DNA from: Diphasiastrum complanatum
Taxonomy: Eukaryota; Streptophyta; Lycopodiopsida; Lycopodiales; Lycopodiaceae
DNA length: 64,000 bases
Assembly: GCA_029204225.1 (NCBI GenBank)
Contig: CM055095.1
Span: 11,319,506 to 11,383,505, forward strand
Direction of reading: 5' to 3'
Shown here: piece by piece, positions 22,103-33,508 of the stretch
Position numbering within the stretch: the first letter of the stretch is position 1
Layout of the letters: the number at the start of each line of letters is the position of its first letter
Program-made: the position numbers and the translations under genes
Notes under the pieces: model-generated
Databases searched by the model: none
The model's input: only the letters and a program-made list of their open reading frames with translations
What the model was told of the DNA's origin: nothing

Positions 22103-22740
22103 CATCATCACAAGATTCAAATTCATCAGCCAATACATCTTGCAACTCATCTCCGCTTAGATGATTTTCATCATCACTATAGTGATCGGACCCTCTCTCA
22201 ATATTGTCGTTTGTGTCATAATCATTCAATTCATTTATAGTATTTTCTATAATATTTAGAGAACTTGGAGATTTTTCTATATCTGCATCAACCATGCTTG
22301 TGTTGTCAATATTCAAGTCCTCCATTTCATTCTCAATGTATGCATTTTCAAATACATGTCTAGCGCGTGGCTTTACTTGAACAACATACCACCACTTGTT
22401 GTTTAGTTGATCTGGCTGAAAAAATACCTGTACATTTAAAAATGGTAAGTTAAAAAAATTGTTCCAACATGAAACTAAGGTCCACATGAATAGTTAATTG
22501 TAATGAAATAGTGTATGTTACTGATTATGATTGAGAAAAAATGAATGTCATGTGACACATATGTTCACGATGATGAGGCAACACCAATGTGTCTGGATAA
22601 TCCATGCTTAATATCTTGGTTGAATCGATAGCAAAAAATCCACTATGATCTCTTTTCACAGTTGCATTTGACCCTTGATAATTGATTTTGAACCATTTTA
22701 CATCAAACAAAAAGTATTTTCCATTCTCACCAAAACACAC
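22100..22740 (-). pseudogene. CACTA transposase C-terminus (DUF4216-like), two exons
   Basis: The minus strand at 22740-22525 reads KYFLFDVKWFKINYQGS, then KRDHSGFFAIDSTKILSMDY and PDTLVLPHHREHMCHM. This is the layout of the DUF4216 domain at the C-terminus of plant CACTA transposases (FKCxWFD..., KxDxxGFxxV, PFILAxQAxQVFY). After an intron-like gap the next exon reads VFFQPDQLNNKWWYVVQVKP, the usual VFYxxDxxxxxWxVVQKxxPR, and an acidic tail (SDHYSDDENHLSGDEL). The upstream tnp2 part is replaced by a TIR element of another kind starting at 22756. It is a fragment. Confidence 0.75.
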
Positions 22741-22755
22741 TTCATGTTGATTAAT

Positions 22756-23679
22756 GGTGTGCTATCTAGTATATGATTGATTGACATTGTCCAATTGCTT
22801 GTCTTTTCTTTTCGATTCGAGGAACATCATCTTGTATACAAAGCGACCATAGATAGAAAGGACGAATGCATATTGCTCGTCATGAAAATGCCATGGCACA
22901 CTAGGCCAATCCAAAGAAATTTATCCCTAACTCGAGCCAAGTATTAACTAATCAAATGAGTCATTGAGTGGGCAATGAATCAATTGAGTATATGACTGAT
23001 TGTTTGATTTTGATCATTCCATCTTGAAAGAAAGATTGAGTGAGATCATCACTCATCTTGGAACATTGATTTTCATGTGATCTTTAAATTAGTTGAGATA
23101 GGCATGGGTGCACTATCTACTGATGTCTAACATTTGTCAGTATGAATCTCATTTTCATTGCTTGTCATGTGTTGCCCCACCCAAGCAATTTTACTAGAAT
23201 ATTAGATTTACATTAAGCATAAGTAGAATATACATATATTAGATGTTGGCATGTCGTTAACAAATTTTATTATAATTTGTTCAATACATACGGTCTCATA
23301 ATGATTACTTATGATGTTGTATAGAGCGGCTGACTATAGTGTGTATATGTCATCGACAATGTCATCATCATCAAATAGCGATTCATCTCATGATCGCAAC
23401 AACAAGTATATATTGTTATTGATGTTGACATCAATTGCACTTTATTTGTTATTTGAATATGAGTGTATAATTTTTTTTAGAAGGTTGCAAATGCACTAAA
23501 TGTACAAAGATTATTTTGTCAATTTTTGTCACATGTTACAATTTGTCACATATTATTGTCAATTTTCACTTGAATGACACTGAAAGAATTTGTGCAATTT
23601 GCAATTGGATTATTGGAATCGTATGGAATATGTCAATCAATTGCAATATGTCAATCAATCATATACTAGATAGCACACC
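22756..23679 (+). mobile_element. TIR-bounded non-autonomous DNA element, 924 bp
   Basis: The left end GGTGTGCTATCTAGTATATG at 22756 recurs inverted at the right end 23679. The match is perfect for 32 bp and then continues imperfectly. The inside is an inverted, shortened version of 7848-6700, including the Ser-rich ORF (23311-23499) and the first codons of the transposase-associated domain (about 23575-23620). So it looks like an internal-deletion derivative of the 2.9-7.8 kb block element. I see no clear target-site duplication: left flank is GATTAAT, right flank is CTAGACC. It lies between a DUF4216 fragment and an unrelated repeat shared with 29150-29435. Confidence 0.75.
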
Positions 23680-23694
23680 CTAGACCCTACAAAC

Positions 23695-23985
23695 TCAAAA
23701 ATCTAGATTTTGGAAAGACAGGGTGTGCTGGATCTGCTTTACTTTAACTCTTGAGAAGTAATATTGTAGTCATCATGCTACAGAAAGTGAGATAGCTCAT
23801 GCAAACTATGATAGAAAAGTGTGACGGCTTTCTGCGGGACAACACATTCTAACTGCTACTGATTTCTACTCTCTGACGTCGCACTTCTCCTCATTTCTGA
23901 TGACTGCATTCAATGCTGGCCTATAAGCTATTGTGCGCTGGTTGGAATGCTTGGCCACTCATCTCTGTATGAAGACTAACTATGG
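23695..23985. repeat. Duplicated segment, copy 1 (second copy 29150-29435)
   Basis: Closely similar over about 290 bp, same orientation. A shared landmark is GTGACGGCTTTCTG. It looks non-coding, possibly part of an LTR. Confidence 0.75.
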
Positions 23986-24117
23986 TTTATAACCAAAGGA
24001 AAAGGACAATTCTTTCAACCATATCAGTATTTTGAGTGACCGTCAATACTTGAATCTCTTGACTGATGCATTAGAATTGAAATATACCTGGCAGGATTCT
24101 CAGTACTTGATGTTGAT

Positions 24118-24600
24118 AAACGAAGATAGATGCACTTGTGTTGGCATTGGACGAGTCAAATCACGCTCAACAATGACGAATGTGGGGTATATAGATCATC
24201 TTCTTCAAAATGATGAAAATGGATAACTACTCAATTGATAATGTAGACAACAACATGGACAACTACTTTCCTAGACATAGTTTTCACAAGTTCTGCACTC
24301 CCAGCAGATGCACCAGTGTTGGCGTCTGACGGGTCAGATGACGCTCAACAATGGCGAACCTAGGTTTGTAGATCAATTTCATCAGAATGGTGAAACTGCA
24401 TAAGCTCACTTCAAGCAACAATCAGTCAACAACTAATGTAGACAACAAGATGGACAAGTACATTTCAAGTGATATTTTTTTCATGGATTCTACATTTGCT
24501 GCAGACGCACCAGTGTTGTTGGGTGGATTTTTTGTAGAGGCACTGGACCCATCAGAACATCCCCAGCGGGGTAAGGGCCCATAATGCCCTTATACGAGTG
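24118..24600 (+). repeat. Imperfect tandem repeats of about 190 bp
   Basis: The core GATGCACCAGTGTTGGCGTC (with variants) starts near 24127, 24309 and 24502. The units also share CTCAACAATG and TAGATCA..TTC..CAGAATG blocks and GTAGACAACA..ATGGACAA blocks. The third unit is shortened and its frame reads FAADAPVLLGGFFVEALDP. The second has the same start (PADAPVLASDGSDD) and then a stop. They may have been coding repeats. Confidence 0.6.
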
Positions 24601-24993
24601 ATCAGAGTTACGCCATTTTCAATCCCAAGGGCCGTCCTAATCAACCCGTACTCTCGGATCAATAAGAGTTTCCTAGGCTCTTAGAGGTATTACCACTTCG
24701 GAGATGAACTGATTATCTAGTTATGATGGTGTTTTTGTCACTTCTACTCTTTTAGAATCTGGTATGCTAACTCAGTTCTATCATTAGAGGAGCTATAGAC
24801 ATCAAAAGGGCCATCTAAGAAATGCCACATAGGACCAAAAAAAATGCCGGATTTTAAAACTCCGACGGACTTTCAGGACTCTTTTCCATTTTGCAGGAGG
24901 GCGCCACACATCAAAGAAGATAACAGGATTTTGGATGCCCAAAAATCACCTCTGAAGACACACGAGTGGTAGGGGCAGGCAAACCAATCATGG

Positions 24994-25364
24994 ATGATTC
25001 TGCCTAGACATAGTTGTGGATGGTTCTCCATTCGCAATGTACAGGACTTTTTAGAGTGGTACATCATGCAATCCGGGGTTCCAGATATACGAAAGGTAAA
25101 TAGACTAGTGAATGGCCTAACTAAGTTATTTTCGTTTTGGTTTCTGATAAGTCAACTAACTCAGTTCTTTTGGATTTGCAGTATAAATGTCGAGCATTTT
25201 CAATGAATGAGATATATGAGTTTCGTCAACAGATGTCGGTGAACTTATTATCTCATGCAACACCCAGTCCAGCTGCGGAAATGGGAGGCCAATCAAGTCC
25301 ACAACTGACACTAGTGCAGGGTGGAGATAATCCATACTACTTTGAGCTGTCAATAATAGATTAA
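24994..25364 (+). CDS. Two-exon gene-like unit, 3' end
   Basis: Exon one reads CGWFSIRNVQDFLEWYIM then SGVPDIRK and ends at 25095 before GTAAAT. The intron 25096-25181 (86 nt) ends TTTGCAG. Exon two continues in phase with YKCRAFSMNEIYEFRQQMSV, then TPSPAAEMGGQSSPQ, and stops at 25362-25364. Neither exon is recognised. The intron is short, AT-rich and phase-consistent, which supports past coding. An AATAAT polyadenylation-like signal follows. The upstream start is uncertain: the ATG at 24994 is the first in frame, but earlier exons are likely. The unit converges on the minus-strand gene ending at 25530. Confidence 0.5.
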
Positions 25365-25529
25365 ATAGAGATATACATTTTTGATGTAATGCCCTGTGAA
25401 TAATTATGGGCATATAGAATGATAAGAGACAATGAGAAAAAAACATCCATTGTTAAATACAGGACACATGTACATTCTCATCAAATGAGAAATATATTGA
25501 TATTTATGAGAGCTTTTACAAATCTTGTA

Positions 25530-26780
25530 TCATGATTGCTCTATTATCTGAACAATTCCACCCAAATCTTTGCATTTGATTTTCTCTTCATGTCTTTTAC
25601 GTAACTGCACAAACATACATTAATCAGATTACAGTTAGTGATCCGAAAATTGACAAAAAGGATAATGAATACAAATTAATATACAAATTCATGGATTTCA
25701 CATACCAATTTTCCATCCAATATAAAGTTGAAATATTCGGGGATATCTTGCTGTAAAAGTGTCAGTTCCGTTCTAATGTAGAATAAAGTCCAGCCTTGCT
25801 CAACCTCAATAGTAGTAAGTAAATCCCCATTTGCCATGATATCAATGCATATACGATCAGTGTGTCCAATGTTGTCTAGATCTTGATCTAATGGGGCCCA
25901 AGTACCATTGTGTTCTTTCCATCTTTGATAATGAAACACCATACTAAGCATTTGCTTTTCTATACTGTATCTGAATGATATGGATGAATGTTTGATTCTA
26001 CAAGAAATATCTGCAGTGGATCTTATATCCCAACCTTTGTCCATGAATTTGAATAAAAAATCATCTGATAGATTTTTGCAAACAAACAATGTGGGAGTTC
26101 GATGCACTTCTGTGTTTGAAAAAGAGCTGACAAACAATGACATTGGAACAAACCAGCTTAAGTGCACATTTCTTGATCCAGTACTAGTTTTGAGTGACTT
26201 TTGTACATCATTATATAGCTTGGAACGAAAGCATTTTATTATATTGTCGTTGACTGCAATCCACCACACGTTATCTTGAAAATTAGGTAGAGGTATATAG
26301 TCTAGTCTTTCCATTCCTCCATTTGTGTCTGGAATATACATAGCATCATAAAAAAATATTCCAAAATCTGCAAGTTCTTTTGTCATTCGTCCTCTGTATT
26401 GCAATTTGCCAATTTCTGAATGGATGACATCTATAATACCTGAAAGACACGCCACAGGTTTCCATTCATGTATATTTGAAGGATATGGATCTGCGATACA
26501 AAATCATAATAAGCTCCAATTCATAAATACGAATACATTTTAAAAATGACAAGCAATCAAAAAAATTAAGATACTTACAATTACACTTTCAAAAATCATG
26601 TGGATTTACAGCCTCCACATTAAGCTTTGAATGTATATAAACATGTTGAATAAGAACTTCTGAAATGGTTTGTCCTCCTGGAGAAACTTTGAAATCAATA
26701 ATTTGCCCTTTCCAAAAAGATCTATATGTATACTTGGCCTTTTTCTTTTGGTGAAAAGCCCCTCTCGCCGATGGATGCAT
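25530..26780 (-). pseudogene. Spliced unknown gene with ubiquitin-like C-terminal end, one in-frame stop
   Basis: Three exons can be followed on the minus strand. 26780-26579 reads KKAKYTYRSFWKGQIIDFKV and SPGGQTISEVLIQHVYIHSK. Intron 26578-26491 is 88 nt. Exon 26490-25706 reads YPSNIHEWKPVACLSG, DNVWWIAVNDNIIKCF and so on to FNFILDGKL. Intron 25705-25605 is 101 nt. The last exon 25604-25530 reads LRKRHEEKIKCKDLGGIVQI and stops. Phases agree at both junctions. The final part (hydrophobic strand, D-x-P-x-x-F-x-F-x-x-x-G-K, then K-x-x-D-L-G-x-x-x-x-I) has a ubiquitin-like look. A single TGA at 26589-26591 interrupts the first exon just before its donor. The family is not recognised. Upstream coding traces extend to 28010. 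Confidence 0.6.
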
Positions 26781-28010
26781 CAGTACCCAAGATGAAATTC
26801 ACAAGCAATCCATGTGCCATCGTCTTCCCTCTCATTATAAAAAATTGCAGAGCATATCAAGGATCACGGTCTCCTTCTCATTGCCATAGCTTGAAGAGTT
26901 CATGTTTGAACTCGTCAATATGAGTGTCCAAAGTATAATAGGCGCCAAACCTATTTGTGAGTCCCAAGATAATTTTAACTTGAGGTTAGCCCAAGCAGTT
27001 TAGTCAACCAGTCGTCGCGCACGCCAGCCAATAGTATGCTTCCAATCTACCAGACCAGAAATTCAAATTTGCCCAAATATGAATTGTGTTTTCCGGGTCA
27101 GGCGAGTTATGTTACATAGAAGCCACTATGTCAAGAACCGATTGGGCCACATGGACATAAACAGAGAGGAAAAAGAAAAAACTTGTAACAAACGGCCCTT
27201 CTAAGTTTGAGAACTCCTGTAATGCCATGGCGTAGTCAGGTGAAAGTGGTGGACAATAGTACCCATACAGAATCTATGCCATTAGTAAATGTGAATTCGG
27301 AACTGTCGTACTTCTCTAACTATTTCAGTCTAAATCTCTGGTGCTCACACTGTCATGCTGTGTGTCGAGGGTAACAAACCTTATGGCCATCCATCCTTCT
27401 ATGTGTAGGACAAGGCAATATCTGAGCGGTGCCGCTATTCATACTATTGACCTAGAATTATGCTAAATATGACTCTAAAACCTAGGTAGGATCTAACGAA
27501 ATCCCAGGGATTCTCAGATAGAAATCGTTCGAGGGATCTCAAAGAGATTTCTAGCCAAGATTTTTGTGAGATCCAACCCGAACGACTCAAATGGTTCTCA
27601 TTTCTAAGCTGAGATTATCAATAGGGTCCTCGGATAATACGTCACTTGATATATTCACAACTAGTTCAAGGTGTTGGTATAGTGTTCGTTGATTTCTATT
27701 CCTGGGTCTATCTTCTGAATCTATGTTGACGCTATTAGCGGTTCTAGGCGACTTTGGATATTGGTCAATCAGATCGACGTAAGGGGTATTTGGGGGTGTT
27801 TGTGATACTTCATTTGATACTCCTGCGAAGAGCATGGACGTAGCGTCAATTAGCTTTCACAACCCGTCTGGCCTGAACTCATATGTGTCTAGGTAACTGT
27901 AATACTTGTGGTGTCGTATTCTTAGTAAGATGTCCCAGGGTTGCACGTTGTGGTGAAATTCATGTGTATAGATATCTCGCAATTCCTTGTCTGAACAGCC
28001 AGCATAGAGA
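26781..28010 (-). pseudogene. Upstream part of the same unit; duplicated segment copy 2
   Basis: The part 27135-28010 matches 1-885. The minus strand gives PWDILLRIRHHKYYSYLDTY, an intact join to LWKLIDATSMLFAG, then SNEVSQTPPNTPYVDLIDQY and SVNIDSEDRPRNRNQRTLYQ before a stop. Nearer 26800-27300 there are readable stretches (FSNLEGPFVTSFFFFLSVYV; IHIWANLNFWSGRLEAYYWL) broken by stops. It is therefore probably the decayed 5' half of the gene ending at 25530. Copy 2 looks less damaged than copy 1 around the FRPDGL junction. Confidence 0.4.
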
Positions 28011-29149
28011 TGTTCAATATGATTTTCATTTTGTTCTATCTAAAGTGAAACTTTGTGTTGTTAATTGTGAGCCTGATATCTGAGTTAAGTACCATTTAAG
28101 CCATTAAAGTTGACTTTTACACTTTTGTGGTCTTCAGTTAGCTTTCTGTGCTCATGGGTTCGACCCACCTTGGGAGTTAGGCGGTCGAGTGTTCTTGCCT
28201 CCCAATGCCTGTGTGTTTCAACGGGTAACTAGGGTGGGATGTTTCTAAATGTGGAACCTTCACTATCAGAGTTTGTTCTTTCCTAGCCCGGGAGTTGTGT
28301 TTCACCCTCGCCGGGCATTGAAGTTGCAGCTGTGTTTCAAGAGGGTCAACTATTTCTTCATTTTTCAACACAAAACATCATTATTGCTTATAAAGATTTG
28401 TTGCTCAAATATGCAATCAACCCATCAAACTTCTGTAACTTGAAATATCATTCCCCATACACACGCAATCTAATCATTTATGTTCATTACTGAACAAACC
28501 TTGTTAATGACATAACAAGCCTCATAACACTCGCTTTCAATCAAGTATATACTCAGCTTTCCACAAGATTATTGTCATGTTATTTGTATACAACCAGAAA
28601 CGATATGACAGACAATAATTATTCCTTTACAAGTTATCGATGGCAGAATTCCATCCTAGTTTCAGACAAGATTAATCATTATTCTAACAACATCATATTT
28701 GGCATGATAAAAAACCAGTAGTGATGACAATAGCAAGAGGCTCTACATACTGGAATGACTTGTGTCACAGCCCACAGAGTTATACAATAGATTTCATACA
28801 TCATTTATTAAGAATAGTGACAACCCTCTGTCTGTCACTTATGCTGATCCATTGGCTTCTCTGACTATCCGCTATCTTTGAGTAATTTCTCCTCCTAAAC
28901 TGCCTATTCATACTAATGCATTCACACGGGACCATGTGGGCTGGCTGCGCCTCTAATCAACATAGACACTTCTCATTGCATTCTGGAGTAGCGATGGATT
29001 GGCAAAATTCTTTGAACACTGGCTACACTCACCTTCGAAGTTGCTTTCTCTGGTTCTGTGGCACTCAGTTGATACTTGTTGATGATTGGAGGTCTTGGAA
29101 CGTTTGGAGAATGGTGTTCATCATTACTACTGCTTATTGCTTTCAAAAA
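28011..29149. other. No recognised gene
   Basis: Mixed sequence with only short frames. A GGTTCGACCC box at about 28160 resembles a polymerase III B box, but no A box or tRNA-like fold goes with it. Confidence 0.4.
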
Positions 29150-29435
29150 CTCAGAAATCTGGATTGGAAAGACGGAGTGCGCTGGATCTGCTTTATTGTA
29201 ACTCTTGTGAAGTAATACTGTAGTCATCATGCTACAGAAAGTGAGATAGCCCATGCAAACCATGATAGAAAAGTGTGACGGCTTTCTGTGGGACAGCGCA
29301 TTCTAAGTGCTGCTGATTTCTACTCTCTGATGGTCGCACTTCTCCTCATTTCTGATGACTGCATTCAATGTTGGGCTATAAGCTATTGTGTGCTGGTTGG
29401 AATGCTTGGACACTCATCTCTGTATGAAGACTAAC
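29150..29435. repeat. Duplicated segment, copy 2 (first copy 23695-23985)
   Basis: Same orientation and close similarity, including ATGCTACAGAAAGTGAGATA and CTATAAGCTATTGTG. This copy extends on its 5' side into unrelated sequence. Confidence 0.75.
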
Positions 29436-30660
29436 TCTCTGAATGCTGATTTTTGAGCAGAAGGTGCGTCCCTGTCAGCGATGGAGCAGCATCTCTCATT
29501 CTGTATTTTTGATAGTGCTTCTTCAAGCTTACGTACGTAAGCAAATGTATGGCCCTTCACCTGACTAATGGCCTCAGATGGGCCACTGGCTCTGATTCTA
29601 CTCACAATAAGTATTTGGACACATCTTACACATAAATTGAACACCTCCCTAGCAGTATTAATAATAACACCTTATGTTGAATTTCTGACCATACTCACTG
29701 GCCATTTTTAGTTATAGTTGGCACTTCAAAGAGTATGTAGATAGTTGTTGAAACGGAACTTGTGCAGCTACAAAGACACGAATGCTCAGACACATCCTAG
29801 CTTTTTACTTCAGCAAGTTCTCTCACACCTATTCACAGATTTGACAGATTTCTTCAGTAGTCTAGCAATGTAATAATTCACACAACTCACAGCAACATAG
29901 CAGGGTAGCAGAACAAAGCAGAAATGCAGACACCCATTACATGCTTAGGCTTCTTCTCCATAACTCCCTTCTCTCCAGTAGTATAACCAGTCACACAGAG
30001 TAGTAGAATATCATAACTCCAAAAATTCAATATTTCTCTCAACAAAACAAAGTAGCAGCATCATCCTTTGATCAAGACAGCCTCACTCTTCCAAGATTTC
30101 TTATTTCTGATCAATGTTGAGGCTAGCAGAATTTCCGCAAAACAACACATAAGCAGGGCTTTTCAGTATAACTCAATACCACACAACTACAAGAACCACC
30201 ACAACACAAAATGATCTCAGCAAGCCAGGGCAGCATCATAACCACCTATGAGTAAGACAGTTTCACTCTCTCATGACATATTATTCATCAAGATTATGGG
30301 CCTTTTTATAGATGGTGGTGGAGGGCCACCCTTCACTTTGCCACCTTGTCAATTTTTAGAGTCTTCTACCCTTTTCGACATGTGCAAAATGTGGTGGAGC
30401 CCATCACATCATCCACTTGCAAGACTTGACTAGAACCTTCTTTTTCTTTTTCTCAAGGTGATGTAGGCATTCATTTTCTTTTGTTGACATGTGGCAAAGG
30501 TGTGACATCACCCAATGTGATGTCATTTGGGTGAGGTAAAACAAAACTTTTTAACCCATTACCTTAATCTTCACTTTTACAAGGGCATAATTTTTTCGTT
30601 AAACTGCGTAGGCCGGGTGCCTTTCTAGTATTTTGCCTTGTCAATTTTTCTTTGTGACTA
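29436..30660 (-). other. Unassigned stretch with LTR-like promoter on the minus strand
   Basis: No coding is recognised. On the minus strand CATCTATAAAAAGGCCC (plus 30300-30320) looks like a TATA box, followed by CA-rich leader-like sequence. This would fit the U3/R part of an LTR, but no second LTR or TG..CA ends could be fixed. Confidence 0.3.
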
Positions 30661-30679
30661 TAGTTTTGATACTGTAAAT

Positions 30680-30870
30680 TGTCATTCCCTCATGTTTTTG
30701 AAACCTACAATGTGTATGTCGACATTTTCAAACCTGCTTTGCTTGTATATTTGAAACTTCATTATGTCCACGTTTTCGGTCCCGACTTTATCTGTATTTT
30801 TGATACCCACTTTGTCTACATTTTGAAACCCATTGTGTTTACATTTTTGAACCCACTTTTCTTTTGGTAA
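30680..30870. repeat. Degenerate minisatellite, period about 26 bp
   Basis: About seven units vary around the consensus CACTTTGTCTACATTTTTGA with AACC between units. The alternation of ATTTTTGAAACC and a GT-rich part is clear by eye. The units differ by several changes each, so it is old. Confidence 0.6.
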
Positions 30871-30897
30871 TGCCTTTAACCAGTTTTTGATTTTGCA

Positions 30898-31338
30898 AGT
30901 TCTAACGTGGTTACAAGTGATAGACGAGCAATCTTGAGAAGAAACCGACTGTTATGAAAAAACAAAAAGTTTTTTGATATTAGTAAAATATTTTTGGGTA
31001 CATCAAAATTTTGCTCGGCATTGCCGGCATTTTTACTATCAGGCCAATTTTAAGGCCGTAAAATTTTTGGCTAGTCACATTTAGGCTGGCTGGGACCTAT
31101 TTCTACATGGACCAGCATTTTTCTTCGGTCTTACAAAATCTGACCTTTTGGACGGTTCCTTAGACCGTTTGTACTACTAATTAACGTGTCTAGCCACTTT
31201 AAGGGCGGCCTGGGACCCCTCTTTGATCCAACATTTTGCTTCAACTTTCACCAAATTTACAGTATTTTGGTGCTCATTAAATACTTTGTAACTGCGTTTT
31301 GCTCCAAATTAGCCCGATTTTTTGTGTCAAAAATTTGG
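30898..31338 (-). repeat. 3' tail of the chimeric copia unit, copy A
   Basis: Matches 52398-52856 (copy B, inverted) and 60140-60457 (copy C). It follows the truncated integrase in all three copies, so the fusion predates the duplications. Landmarks are ACGGTTCCTTAGACCG and AAATTTTTGGCTAG. It is non-coding and of unknown origin. Confidence 0.8.
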
Positions 31339-33508
31339 CTAACACTTGTTCTTTAGTAGATAGATCCAACAAAATCTATTAAAATCATCAATAAAAGTTA
31401 CATACATCTTAGCTCCACTATTACTAATTGTAGTAATTCCATAAATATCCGAATGTACAACTTGAAAAGGCTTTGTAGATCTACATGTAGATCTAGTATA
31501 AGGTAGTCTATGTGACTTTGACAAAGCACAAGACTGACAAAAATGATTGATACTTTTCAAGGAACTTGGAAGACCAATTACAACCTGGTTCCTAGTCATT
31601 ATCTCCAATGACTTGAAGTTTAGATGTCTCATCCTTTTATGCCAAACCCCTTGAATATGTATTTTCTCACTTGACACACATCCAACCTGGTTAGCAATAA
31701 CACAAGCATCTAGTTTGAACAACTTCCCTTGTCTTTTACCTTTTGCAATCAAAATATCCTTCATTTTGATCATACAAGCATCTCCATCAAACTCAACATT
31801 GAGGCCTTTACTTAGAAATTGACTCACACTAAGTAAATTATTGGTAATAGATGGAATAAACAAAACATCCTCCAAATGAACATTACTATTTGTAGAGAGG
31901 GACATAGGAATTGTGCAAATCCCTTTGATTGCACACTCACCATCATTGGCCGTGTAGATCATCCTATTGTCATCTCCATATGCCAACAAAGTAGTGAAGT
32001 ACTCTTTGTGAAAAGTCATGTGTGAACTTGTTGCACTATCAATCCACCATAGATCTAGGTATCCATCATTAACAAGCATACATGAAGACATCACAAAAGC
32101 ATCATCATTTTCATTTTGAACATCCAAACCATGCTCATCAAGAGTGAGATTACCTTGCTTGTCTCCTTGATCTCTCTTCTTCTTGTAGCACTCACTTGCA
32201 AAGTGTCCATTGATGCCAAAATAGAAGCAGTTGAGCTTTGATCTATCTTTCTTTTTTCCATTTGAAGAAGCCTCCCCTTCATCTTGCCCTTTAGACCGCT
32301 AAGTTTTGTTTTTGCTCTTGAATTTGTGCTTGATGAACTTAGAGCTCCTCTCCAAGTTGAGATGTTGATGAAGAATCACCTCTTGCTTGAAGCATATATT
32401 CTTCATTGATCATGATCTCTTGAAGATCAATCAAACTTGGAAAAGTCTTTTGAATAGCAAGACTTTGAGCAATGTTAGCATGAGCATCCAACAATCCATT
32501 AAGAATAACTTGAACAAGCTCTCCTTCCTTAATGCTCTCATCAATGCAAGCTAACTCGTCATTCAAAGGTTTCACTCTCAAAATAAAAGTATTTTGACTT
32601 TCTTCACTCTTTTGCAAACAAGAAAATATTTGTCTTCTTAAAGTCAACACTATAGAAGTAGACTTGGATTCATAAAGCTTCTTCAATGAATCCCAAGCAT
32701 CCTTTGATGAAGTACTCTTACCAACTTCCTTGAGAAGCTCATTGTTAATATTCATCTTTATCATGTGTAGAGCCCTTTTGGCCCTCTTGTCATACCTCAT
32801 TTGATGTTGTTGTGTTGGTGGTCTCTCCTCCAAACCTACAACAATACCCAAAACATCATTCATCTCATGAAGTAATTCCATCCTCACTTTCCACAATGAA
32901 TAGCTATTTGAGGTAAGCCTATCATTGGCTTCCAACATGACTCCACTTGATGCAGCCATGTAGCAATGACCCGATCCTCTCTTTCAACCTGTTTCAATAC
33001 ATAAAGCACTCCTTTGAGCAACAACAAATATTTTCAAAAGGATATCACAAAGATATGAAACTTCTCAATTCTCCTTTGTATTTCACATGTGTGGATCTGA
33101 AAATAGCATTTAATTAACATTCTATACACAAAATTGCAAGATATCACAAGTAGAACCCAAAGAGAGCCATGTATAAGCTTGAATGATAGAAGAGAGAGAT
33201 AATGTCTTCTCTTCCCATGAGTTACATCCTTTTATAGTACGTCCAAAACTAAATTCAAACTTTGGTTTCCCTCCACAATGAAAATGCTACTATTTTTGTG
33301 ACTAGATTCAATGTATCTACTACTCAGATTGAATCTCTCCAAAACTCGTGTTCTATACTTTCCCACACTATACAAAAGTATTTATTCAAATGCTTTTAGA
33401 TTAATATAACTTCAAAAAGTCAAACTCTAAGTCTAATATGAAAACTGACCTCGATTGCCAAATATACAAATATGACTAAAATAGCAAAACTAGTTGAAAT
33501 CTTTCACA
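31339..33508 (-). mobile_element. 3'-truncated Ty1/copia element, copy A (5' LTR, gag, protease, start of integrase)
   Basis: The LTR is at 33508-33077 (432 bp, TGTGAAAG..ATACA). Gag starts at 32959 (MAASSGVMLEANDRLTSNSY) with the copia capsid layout SYSLWKVRME and KALxxIK-type helices. The C-terminus is frame-shifted by an extra base near 32345. A TAG lies at 32299-32301, then CFYFGINGHFASEC, protease WWIDSATSSH, gag-pre-integrase (WHKRMRHLN with CQSC), and integrase HSDIYG and FIDDFNRFCWIYLLKNK, where it stops at 31339. Reverse transcriptase, RNase H and the 3' LTR are missing. This copy keeps the LEDVLFIPSITNNLLSVSQF stretch and the GYL residues that copies B and C have lost, so it is the most complete. 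Confidence 0.9.
33077..33508 (-). repeat. Copia 5' LTR, copy A
   Basis: 432 bp with TG..CA ends and a promoter-like CTATAAAAGGATG (plus-strand CATCCTTTTATAG at about 33226). The sequence after the LTR does not match the common initiator-Met primer site TGGTATCAGAGC. Confidence 0.85.

Noticed and set aside
28130-28330. GGTTCGACCC box suggesting a tRNA or SINE
   Set aside because: No A box at a proper distance, no cloverleaf and no second copy in the window.
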